Shown: piece by piece, positions 1 through 6,830 of the stretch
Position numbering within the stretch: the first letter of the stretch is position 1
How the letters are laid out: the number at the start of each line of letters is the position of its first letter
Source of the DNA: Fibrobacter succinogenes
GTDB taxonomy: Bacteria; Fibrobacterota; Fibrobacteria; Fibrobacterales; Fibrobacteraceae
DNA length: 64,000 bases
Direction of reading: 5' to 3'
Assembly (NCBI RefSeq): GCF_902779965.1
Contig: NZ_CACZDK010000018.1
Coordinates: 1-64,000 of the forward strand
Position numbers and translations under genes: made by a program
The notes under the pieces: model-generated
The model's database searches: none
Seen by the model: only the letters and a program-made list of their open reading frames with translations
Told to the model about the DNA's origin: nothing

Positions 1-27
1 ATTCGTAATGGCTTAAGCTCTAATCTC

Positions 28-73
28 ACCCGCATAGCGGGTGGTTGTTAAAGCCGATGCTACGCATCGGCTT
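28..73. other. pair of small perfect hairpins
   Basis: Two inverted repeats sit back to back: a 6-bp stem with a 3-base loop (28-42, arms ACCCGC/GCGGGT) and a 9- to 10-bp stem with a 3-base loop (51-73, arms AGCCGATGC/GCATCGGCT). Neither is followed by a long T run. They may be the tail of a transcript that begins left of the window. No coding sequence is evident in 1-140. Confidence 0.4.
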
Positions 74-94
74 CTTACCTAAAGGACTTAATAA

Positions 95-120
95 AAAAGA
101 CCGCTTCTGAGCGGTCTTTT
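95..120. terminator. bidirectional intrinsic terminator
   Basis: A 10-bp stem (AAAAGACCGC/GCGGTCTTTT) with a 6-base loop, with A and T runs on both sides, so it can work in either direction. On the minus strand it lies about 20 bases past the stop of the omega-like gene and probably ends that transcript. Confidence 0.8.
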
Positions 121-140
121 TGAGTTTTCTTTTTTCGAGA

Positions 141-455
141 TTAGAATGCGTCGGCTGCAGCATCGCTTGCTTCGGCAACTGCTTCTGCAGTCGGAGCAAC
201 TTCTGCAACGGAAGCCTTTACAGCTTCATCAGTCACGTCATTAACGCCTTTTTCAACCATCGTAAGCTTATGTTCCTTGAAACGGTTCATAGCAATAGTG
301 GTGGGCTTCTGAGTGAGCTGAATGTAACCTTGCTTGGACTGATTATTGATGAAACGAGCTTCGTGAGCCATCATAACAACGGCACGGAAAACCGAACCTT
401 GGCATTCTTCACTAGCATAGATATCATCAAGATAAACTCTTTGAGACTCAGCCAT
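141..455 (-). CDS. rpoZ: DNA-directed RNA polymerase omega-like subunit
   Basis: Predicted small accessory subunit of RNA polymerase (omega, RPB6/RpoZ superfamily), which helps the beta-prime subunit fold and stay in the enzyme. The 104-residue product has the short helical signature expected: a segment starting AHEARFIN, then QKPTTIAMNRFKEHKL, comparable to the KPT-T-A-EF block of omega proteins in Bacteroidota. The C-terminus is an Ala/Glu-rich tail with no fold I recognise. The frame stays open upstream to 557, but those codons run through the tRNA-Ser gene; the ATG at 453-455 gives a sensible protein. It lies directly downstream of the tRNA and may be co-transcribed with it. The family is divergent, so the call is good but not certain. 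Confidence 0.7.
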   Translation of the reverse strand: MAESQRVYLDDIYASEECQGSVFRAVVMMAHEARFINNQSKQGYIQLTQKPTTIAMNRFKEHKLTMVEKGVNDVTDEAVKASVAEVAPTAEAVAEASDAAADAF

Positions 456-478
456 TAGGTACCTCGAAAAATTTTTAG

Positions 479-563
479 AAGAGGGAGAGGGATTCGAACC
501 CTCGTTACCGTAAGGTAAACACGCTTTCCAAGCGTGCGCCTTCAACCACTCGGCCATCCCTCC
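479..563 (-). tRNA. tRNA-Ser (GGA)
   Basis: Read on the minus strand the sequence begins GGAGGGATGGCCGAGTGG, the standard start of a class II serine tRNA. It has an anticodon loop CTTGGAAAG (anticodon GGA), a long variable arm and the T-loop GGTTCGAATCC. The acceptor stem pairs GGAGGGA with TCCCTCT. CCA is not encoded after the discriminator base. It decodes UCC/UCU. Confidence 0.95.
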
Positions 564-620
564 ATTAGGATGTGCGCCAATTATAACTTTTTATTTTTGC
601 TTTGTCAAGGGATGTTGTTG

Positions 621-656
621 AAATTTTCAAAAAAAAAATGATTTTTTTGAAAATTT
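621..656 (-). terminator. AT-rich perfect palindrome downstream of the M3 peptidase gene
   Basis: A perfect 15-bp inverted repeat (arms AAATTTTCAAAAAAA and its complement) with a 6-base loop. It lies between the stop of the minus-strand peptidase gene and the tRNA gene. The A/T runs within the stem make it terminator-like for the peptidase transcript, though the stem is pure A/T apart from one G:C pair, so its strength is uncertain. Confidence 0.5.
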
Positions 657-748
657 AGTGGTTGGTAAACAGTGGTTAGTAAACAGGAATGTAAAGGAAA
701 CGTTCTTATAGCAATCCTAACCACTAACCACCAATCACTAACCACTAA
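657..748. repeat. interspersed palindromic element, copy A, with flanking ACTAACCAC repeats
   Basis: The 54-bp core at 671-724, read on the minus strand, matches the plus strand at 26416-26469 at 47 of 54 positions. Its ends are inverted (GTGGTTAG/CTAACCAC) and the centre contains an AACGTT palindrome. On both sides the sequence continues as degenerate direct copies of ACTAACCAC. It lies wholly between genes, just after the peptidase stop. Confidence 0.75.
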
Positions 749-749
749 T

Positions 750-2444
750 TCATAATTTACCAAGTTCATCCCAAACTACTTGCATCAAGGGTTCCAGCGT
801 CTTAGGCGTGAAATCGAACTTGATGTTTGCCGTTGCGAAGAGTTCCGGAATCGGACGGCTGCTGCCCAGGCTTTCGGCCTTGAACAAGTCATCAATTGCC
901 TTTTGCGGATCCTTCTTGAAGTTGGCCCAAACCTGCAAAGCGCCAATCTGTGCGATGCCGTATTCAATATAGTAGAACGGACATTCGAACAAATGAAGCT
1001 GTTTCTGCCACAGGTTCCTGCGTACGGCTTCAAGACCGCTGTAATCGATGCCTGCGTCGTAGCGGTCCATGATTTCACTCCAGATATCGCTGCGGTCTTC
1101 GGCGGTATGCGTGGGGAAGTTGTACAGGCGATGCTGGAAACTGTCGATGCTTGCGACCCACGGGAACAGCCAAATCACGTCGGCGAGTTCGCCTTCGGTA
1201 CTGCGGACAATGGCTTCGTGGTCGTCACCGTAGAACGGCTTCAAGTTCGACATGCCAATGAGTTCCATGCTCATGCTTGCAACTTCGGCAAATTCAGCCG
1301 GCACATCGCGGTAGGCGAAAATCGGCTGGTTCGCAAGCGCAAACTGGTGGAAGGAATGTCCGGATTCATGCAACAGCGTGTAAATGTCGCGGTCCGTATT
1401 GGCAGAATTCATGAAGATGAAGGGGAGGCGGCTTTCGTCAAAACCGATCTGGTAACCGCCGGGAGCTTTCCCTAAACGGCTATCCGGGTCGATTAACTTT
1501 TTCGCCTGCATTTCACGGGCCCACTTGCCAGCCTGCGGATGAATGCTTTCGAAAATGCAATCGACTTTTTCGATGAGCTCGTCTCCGCTCTGGTACGGCT
1601 TCAGTGGCGGCCTGCTCAGCGGGTCCACATCCAAGTCCCACGGACGGAGCTTTGTAAGCCCCATCTTTTGGGCGCGACGCTTGTACATTTCCTTTTGCAA
1701 CGGGAGCACCAGCTTTTCGATGCTTTCGTGGAAATTTTCGCAGTCGGTCGGAGTGTAGTCAAAACGATGCTTTGCAAGGAAGATATAGTCGATAAAATCC
1801 TTGCAGTGAGCATTTTTCGCAATTTGTTTTCGGATACCGAACAACTTGTCGTAAGAATTATCAAGCGCTTCTTTGTCCTTGAGGCGGCGTTCCCACATGG
1901 CTCTCCAGGCGCGTTCACGGAGGTCGCGATCGGTCTTTTCCATGTAGGCAGCTAGCTGCTGCATGGTTTTCACGTCGCCATCGAACTCGACGCTCATGCC
2001 GCCTGTGATTTTCTGGTACGCTTGCACGGCTTTATTCTCTTCGGTTTCAAGAGGAATATTGTCCGGAGAGAACAGGTCCAGCGATACTTGAACGCCTTTG
2101 AGCCATTCGCCAAATTCTCCCTTGAGGGCATCTTTGGACGGATGGGCCATCAGCTTACGGTTCAGCTTGTCGTCGTATTCAATCATGAGCGGTTGAATAT
2201 TTTCGACAAACTGTTCGTATGCCTTAGACGCTTGCTCGTCTCGGGTGTCGCAAGTCATCGCGACATAGCGTCTGCAACTGACTTCGCCAAGCACCGATTC
2301 GAGTTCACTCCAATCCAATATCCATTGGCGGAGCTTGTCTGTGTTCACTGGAATATCGCGTTGTAAGAGAGAGCGATATAATCTTGATATTTCTTTTTCA
2401 TCGTCCGGATTTAAATTTTCCGGAACAAAGTTGCGTTTTGTCAT
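750..2444 (-). CDS. M3 family oligoendopeptidase (PepF/thimet type)
   Basis: Zinc metallopeptidase that should cleave short cytoplasmic peptides. The 564-residue product has the M3 zinc motif HESGH at residues 359-363 (His359 and His363 as ligands, Glu360 catalytic) and the third ligand Glu387 in AEFAEVAS. The N-terminal part is the helical, mostly charged region usual for the family. There is no signal peptide, so it is expected in the cytoplasm. The length fits the PepF-like subgroup (about 560-600). The gene starts 19 bases after the stop of the upstream LEA-like lipoprotein gene on the same strand, so the two are probably one operon. A long open frame on the opposite strand is a codon-bias shadow. 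Confidence 0.93.
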   Translation of the reverse strand: MTKRNFVPENLNPDDEKEISRLYRSLLQRDIPVNTDKLRQWILDWSELESVLGEVSCRRYVAMTCDTRDEQASKAYEQFVENIQPLMIEYDDKLNRKLMAHPSKDALKGEFGEWLKGVQVSLDLFSPDNIPLETEENKAVQAYQKITGGMSVEFDGDVKTMQQLAAYMEKTDRDLRERAWRAMWERRLKDKEALDNSYDKLFGIRKQIAKNAHCKDFIDYIFLAKHRFDYTPTDCENFHESIEKLVLPLQKEMYKRRAQKMGLTKLRPWDLDVDPLSRPPLKPYQSGDELIEKVDCIFESIHPQAGKWAREMQAKKLIDPDSRLGKAPGGYQIGFDESRLPFIFMNSANTDRDIYTLLHESGHSFHQFALANQPIFAYRDVPAEFAEVASMSMELIGMSNLKPFYGDDHEAIVRSTEGELADVIWLFPWVASIDSFQHRLYNFPTHTAEDRSDIWSEIMDRYDAGIDYSGLEAVRRNLWQKQLHLFECPFYYIEYGIAQIGALQVWANFKKDPQKAIDDLFKAESLGSSRPIPELFATANIKFDFTPKTLEPLMQVVWDELGKL

Positions 2445-2463
2445 ATCCGTTTTTTTTATTGTA

Positions 2464-3141
2464 TTACTTAGCTAATTTTCCGAGCCATTTGTTCACGAGG
2501 AGGTCGAACAATCTGTCGCGGACGAGGTTCTGGAGTTTTTCGACATCTTCAGGCTTTACGTCTCTCTTGATTTCGAGGCCCTGAGAAACGGATTCTCCAC
2601 CTTCGGTGAGGGATACATCGATAAAGCCTGCGATGGCGTAGTATTGGATTTCTTTAAACTTAAAGATTTTTGCATCCAACGGGAAGGCTGCGTTGAAGTG
2701 CAAGTCGTTGTCACCCGGAGCGAGTTTGATGGTGTCCTTGAGTGTGAGCGGAACCGTAACGAGCGTATCGAACTTGATTTCGATATTGAGCTTGTTGATC
2801 CACAAGGTATCCTTGCCGGTGTTGTTGGCGTTCAGGTAAACGTCAAAGTTGGCATTACCAAGGTTCTTGTTGATGATGTTCTGCGACAAGTCCTTGACCA
2901 GCATGACGGCTTTCGGGTTCGGCAAGAATCCGTTCATCCCGTTATTCACGAGCTCCATAACATCATCATAGACATCAACGTTGTCAAAGGTAAGGTCCTT
3001 GTATTCAAACTTGGTCTCGATGAGGATTTTTGCCGCCTGCACCTTCTTTATCAAAGAGCAGCCGGTGAAGGTGGTTGTCACAAGTGCGAGTGCACCTGCT
3101 ATAATGAGTGATAGTGTGAGGCGTGAGAATTTGGTTTTCAT
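2464..3141 (-). CDS. LEA type 2 (LEA14/WHy-like) lipoprotein
   Basis: A 225-residue predicted lipoprotein. The N-terminus has basic residues, a hydrophobic stretch and a lipobox-like FTGC with the modified cysteine at residue 28. The rest resembles the LEA14/WHy fold: an all-beta domain of about 100 residues with alternating polar strands (a segment NANNTGKDTLWINKLN, then LAPGDNDLHFNAAFPLD). Such domains occur in bacterial lipoproteins of unknown role and in desiccation-related plant proteins. The C-terminal 40 residues are helical. It is the likely first gene of an operon with the M3 peptidase, but this does not by itself define a function. Envelope location is inferred from the lipobox. Confidence 0.75.
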   Translation of the reverse strand: MKTKFSRLTLSLIIAGALALVTTTFTGCSLIKKVQAAKILIETKFEYKDLTFDNVDVYDDVMELVNNGMNGFLPNPKAVMLVKDLSQNIINKNLGNANFDVYLNANNTGKDTLWINKLNIEIKFDTLVTVPLTLKDTIKLAPGDNDLHFNAAFPLDAKIFKFKEIQYYAIAGFIDVSLTEGGESVSQGLEIKRDVKPEDVEKLQNLVRDRLFDLLVNKWLGKLAK

Positions 3142-3194
3142 ATTTATCTCCTTGTCTTTTCAATATTTATTATAAAAAAATATTTGCAACTTTG

Positions 3195-5768
3195 TCAGTT
3201 GGTTCTAAATTCTGTTAGTGTTTGAATAAGCCTTTGTATGTCGATTGGCTTTGCCAAGTGCCCGTTCATACCGGAATTTAGGGCGTTTTGCTTATCTTCT
3301 TCGAAGGCGTTTGCGGTCATGGCGATGATTGGAATGCTTGATTTTTGTGGGTCCGAGAGCTTGCGGATCTGTTTTGTGGCTTCGTAACCGTTCATGCGCG
3401 GCATTTGGACATCCATCAATACGAGTTCGTATTTTTTCGGGGGTGCATTACGGATCTTTTCGACGGCGATATCTCCGTCTTCGGCGGTATCGACGATAAT
3501 TCCAGTTTCTTCTAAAAGTTCCTGGGCTATTTCGCGGTTCATTTCGTTGTCTTCGACAAGCAGAATCCGCATTCCTTTGAGCGAAAGCGTCTTTGCGTTA
3601 TTCTTGTCCATCGCATCGGATGTCGTTTCTTTGCTCCATTTCATGGGGAGGGATACAGTAATTTTTGTGCCTTTTCCTTTTTCCGATTCGATGTCTATGG
3701 TGCCGTTCATCAAGTCGGTGAGCTTTTTTACGATGGTCATTCCAAGGCCAGTTCCTTGGATATTGCTTACAGTTGTTGATGTTTCGCGGGTAAATTCATC
3801 GAAGATATGTTTGAGGAATTCGGGCGACATACCGATGCCTGTATCTTCTACAACTAGGGTGTATAGTCCATAGCCTTCGCGATCGTAGGGGTGCTCGTTT
3901 ATTGTGCATTCGATGCTTCCGCCTTCAAGCGTGTATTTGATGGCGTTCCCGATGATGTTTGCGGTAATCTGGTTGATGCGGTCGCTGTCGATGGAAACGA
4001 ACCTGTGCTCGACGTTCGCGATTGTAGCCGTAAATTTAATGCCCTTTGATTCTGCATGAGTGCCATAAGTTGTCATGAGCGCGGTAATGACGTTCTCGAA
4101 GTCGCATGTCTGTTCTTGCAGAGTGATCTTTCCAGATTCGATGCGAGACATTTCAAGCACTTGGTTTACTAGCGATAGCAACTGCTTCCCGGCAATGTCG
4201 ATCTTGTCGAGATAATCCTTGACCATTTTAGGATTGTCGATGTGTTTTTTTGCCATGGCAGTAAAGCCTGTTACCGCGTTCATAGGCGTGCGAATGTCGT
4301 GTGACATGTTGAACAGAAACGTGGTTTTTGCTTTGCTTGCTTCACGTGCGGCAGAAAGGGCATACGAGAGTTTTTGGTTTGCTTCGATTTCCTTGGATTT
4401 TTCTGCAGTGATGTTTCTGAATAAAATAATTGCTTTATATACAATGTTCAATTTTACTTGAACGGGAATATAAACCATGGTGATGTATTCAATGTTTCCA
4501 TCTCGCCCAGGACTCTTGAATATAACGCTTGGAATTTTATCGAGAGCCTTGCGCTTCTTGATAACTTTAAAGAAATTCTTAAAATCATCGCCATTTTGCA
4601 AGTCGTCGTTCATCCTTATAAAACCTTTTTCGAGGTTTTTGAGGAAACCTTTTTTAGGAAACGGCATTGGCATGACAGAGAGGTCTTCGAATGTCCCGTT
4701 TTCGGCATCGACATAAATCATGGCTCTTGCGATGACGCTTTCTGCTTTGGCAATGTAGCCTGCGAGGCGGTTCTCGCGCGAATCAGCCCGTCGAATAAAG
4801 AACTGGATGAGTAGGAGGTAGGCGATGTATCCACCGAATATGCCGATGAGCAAATACTGCAACATGCGCCCGGCCATGATACCCATGGAATAAAGGTCTT
4901 TTGCGGCGTCAATCGGGAAGTTCGAATAAACGCACAACGGTATGGTTTGGAGTGGCGCTATGTAGCCGTGAATTTCGTCTGTATCGCCGTTGAACTTGTA
5001 GCTTGAAGGCGTGCGCGTTGTGTAGGCGCGTATGATTTTGTTTCTGTTTTTTTCATCGAATTGCGGAGTGTAAAGGAACCTTTTAAAATTGTAGCGGGAC
5101 TGACCATGAACTGTAGTTTGCGGAATTTTCATGGTTTCTAGCGAGATGAAACTATTGCCTTCGGTGTTGACGATACCTGCTGAGGCGCTTGCTCCGTAGA
5201 CCTTGTAATCGAGTAGTCTCTTGATTGTTTTTTCGTCAAACGAGGAGGAGAGGATGCCAACGACTTTTTCTTGAACGTACACGGGTGCATAGAAAACAAC
5301 ATACGCCATGCTTGTATTTGTGGGCATGACAACGAATATGCCGCTATTGCCATTCATCCCTTCGCTAAAATACCATTTGTCGCCGGAGTAGATGGTATCG
5401 CCCGATGTTGTCTGCGTTTTACCGTTGGCATCTGTGAACCGCATGTGGTCGAACTGTGCTATTTTTTCGAGTTCTGCAAGATAGACTTCGTTCAGCAGGT
5501 TTTGGGCAGCTTTGTCAGAACTGAGTTTTGCAAGCGCTTCGATGGACTTGACGGAGTTCGAAAAAATTTCGTCTAGCTTGTTTGCCATTGCCAGGGTGAT
5601 ATCTTTAATGTAGTCGCTATTGCGTGCTGTGACGGCTCTTTTATCTTCTTCCTGGAATGCTGAAAATGCTTCGATAACCAAATAAACCACAAGAATAAGG
5701 GGCGCAAACCTTATTATCGTGTACTTAAGGCGTTTGTTTTTCTTTTTTATTTTCTGGAAACTCTGCAC
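3195..5768 (-). CDS. membrane hybrid sensor histidine kinase/response regulator
   Basis: An 857-residue hybrid two-component kinase. Domain order: one membrane helix near residues 16-38, a large extracytoplasmic region (about 40-290) of dCache type, a second membrane helix around 297-325, a PAS-like linker, then HisKA with the phospho-acceptor His490 in FNMSHDIRTPMN. An HATPase_c domain follows (DTGIGMS and GTGLGMTIVKKL boxes), then a C-terminal receiver domain with Asp786 in LVLMDVQMP. All key phosphorelay residues are present. There is no DNA-binding output domain, so the signal must pass on to another protein. The nearest regulator, a PadR gene, is divergently transcribed and of a different family. 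The ligand is unknown; dCache domains usually bind small molecules. Confidence 0.92.
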   Translation of the reverse strand: MQSFQKIKKKNKRLKYTIIRFAPLILVVYLVIEAFSAFQEEDKRAVTARNSDYIKDITLAMANKLDEIFSNSVKSIEALAKLSSDKAAQNLLNEVYLAELEKIAQFDHMRFTDANGKTQTTSGDTIYSGDKWYFSEGMNGNSGIFVVMPTNTSMAYVVFYAPVYVQEKVVGILSSSFDEKTIKRLLDYKVYGASASAGIVNTEGNSFISLETMKIPQTTVHGQSRYNFKRFLYTPQFDEKNRNKIIRAYTTRTPSSYKFNGDTDEIHGYIAPLQTIPLCVYSNFPIDAAKDLYSMGIMAGRMLQYLLIGIFGGYIAYLLLIQFFIRRADSRENRLAGYIAKAESVIARAMIYVDAENGTFEDLSVMPMPFPKKGFLKNLEKGFIRMNDDLQNGDDFKNFFKVIKKRKALDKIPSVIFKSPGRDGNIEYITMVYIPVQVKLNIVYKAIILFRNITAEKSKEIEANQKLSYALSAAREASKAKTTFLFNMSHDIRTPMNAVTGFTAMAKKHIDNPKMVKDYLDKIDIAGKQLLSLVNQVLEMSRIESGKITLQEQTCDFENVITALMTTYGTHAESKGIKFTATIANVEHRFVSIDSDRINQITANIIGNAIKYTLEGGSIECTINEHPYDREGYGLYTLVVEDTGIGMSPEFLKHIFDEFTRETSTTVSNIQGTGLGMTIVKKLTDLMNGTIDIESEKGKGTKITVSLPMKWSKETTSDAMDKNNAKTLSLKGMRILLVEDNEMNREIAQELLEETGIIVDTAEDGDIAVEKIRNAPPKKYELVLMDVQMPRMNGYEATKQIRKLSDPQKSSIPIIAMTANAFEEDKQNALNSGMNGHLAKPIDIQRLIQTLTEFRTN

Positions 5769-5874
5769 GATGCTCCCTAACCAAAAATCATTCTACACAA
5801 TTAGAAATATAAACTAATATTAATGCTATTGATTACAATCACGGAAAAAATGGCGGATTGCCTAGGATTGTTTA

Positions 5875-5890
5875 ATTGAATAGATTCAAT
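5875..5890. promoter_or_regulatory. 16-bp palindrome in the divergent promoter region
   Basis: ATTGAAT-AG-ATTCAAT is a perfect inverted repeat lying midway between the divergent kinase and PadR genes. Its size and place fit a protein-binding site, but the binding protein is not known. Confidence 0.4.
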
Positions 5891-6005
5891 GCTTACTATT
5901 TTTTTATCGGAAGGGAATTTTTTTTGATAAAAATCAAAATTTTTATGATTTTTTTTTCGCAAATATTCTTTTCTGAGAAAAAAATGTAGTTTTTTAATGG
6001 TTACT

Positions 6006-6022
6006 TATTCCAACTTGGAATA
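6006..6022. promoter_or_regulatory. 17-bp palindrome, candidate PadR operator
   Basis: TATTCCAA-C-TTGGAATA is a perfect palindrome with a one-base centre, 21 bases before the PadR start codon. PadR proteins commonly bind such sites in their own promoters, so autoregulation is likely. Confidence 0.55.
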
Positions 6023-6043
6023 CCGAAGAATCAAGGGATTTAA

Positions 6044-6640
6044 ATGAACCGTTACGATCTAGTATTGCTGGGACTCATTCTTGAGCATGAACGCAGTGGT
6101 TATGACATTATCACGGAAATCCGCGATAGAGAGCTCGACCGCTGGGCGAAGATTAGCACATCGACCGTTTACAATAGACTGATTACGCTTGAAAAAAACG
6201 AATGCATTGTGGGACATTCCGAACGTGATGGAAACCGCCCGGAACGCATGGTGTTCAACATTACCGATAAGGGGAGGGAAGTGCTCCGCAAGGAAGTCCT
6301 CAAGCACTTGACTGGATTCAATGACGATCCGCGCACGCTTGGCTTTGCTTTCCTCTTTGGTGCCGACAACAAGGAAGTCATTCGTACGCTCGAAGTGCAT
6401 GAAAGACGTTTGGTTCAGGAAATCGAAAACCTTGAAAAGATGATTGCCGAAGAACCGCGCCCGACGCTTTACCCGGAAGGCCCGTTCCTCAACTGCATGA
6501 GCCGTGACCACATTTTGGTGGAGCTCAAGTACGTGCGTGCCGCCATCGGCATTTTGCGCGACCCGGTCCGCAGCCAGAAACTCGGCGGTTATTTCTACAT
6601 CAATTTCGGAAGTAGAGAATTCGAAAAGTTTAATGAGTAG
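6044..6640 (+). CDS. PadR family transcriptional regulator
   Basis: A 198-residue DNA-binding regulator. Residues 1-80 form the PadR winged helix (LGLILEHERSGYDIITEI, STSTVYNRLITLEKNE, then a wing containing RPERMVFNITDKGREVL). Residues 95-185 form the C-terminal helical dimerisation region seen in the long (Vir_N-like) PadR subfamily. PadR proteins are usually repressors released by small aromatic or hydrophobic ligands or by drugs. A perfect palindrome just upstream is a likely operator. The next gene downstream is 190 bases away and separated by repeats, so it is not clearly co-transcribed; the target is unknown. Confidence 0.9.
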   Translation: MNRYDLVLLGLILEHERSGYDIITEIRDRELDRWAKISTSTVYNRLITLEKNECIVGHSERDGNRPERMVFNITDKGREVLRKEVLKHLTGFNDDPRTLGFAFLFGADNKEVIRTLEVHERRLVQEIENLEKMIAEEPRPTLYPEGPFLNCMSRDHILVELKYVRAAIGILRDPVRSQKLGGYFYINFGSREFEKFNE

Positions 6641-6798
6641 TTTTTAGTAGACAGTAGACGGTAGGAAGTAGACAGTTTTTTCGTCTTTTCACTTCCTACT
6701 TCTAACTTCCTACTTCCTACTATTTCTAAATTTACCTCGCAAAAGTTTTAACGGTTTCTGATAGGGTTCCTAACCACTAATCACCAACCACTAATCAC
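6641..6798. repeat. intergenic low-complexity inverted arms plus half copy of the palindromic element
   Basis: Two repeats lie here. At about 6641-6726 a left arm of AGTAGACAGTAGACGGTAGG type faces a right arm of CTTCCTACTTCTAACTTCC type; the two arms are imperfect reverse complements made of degenerate 7- to 8-base units. At about 6736-6798 is a half copy of the 54-bp palindromic element (ending CTAACCAC) followed by ACTAATCACCAACC-type units. No gene is present. Confidence 0.6.
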
Positions 6799-6830
6799 TT
6801 TTTACAACACCCCTCTCTAACGGAGATAAA

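Noticed and set aside
456-557. N-terminal extension of the omega-like protein
   Set aside because: These codons are read from the tRNA-Ser gene; the ATG at 453-455 gives the family-like start.
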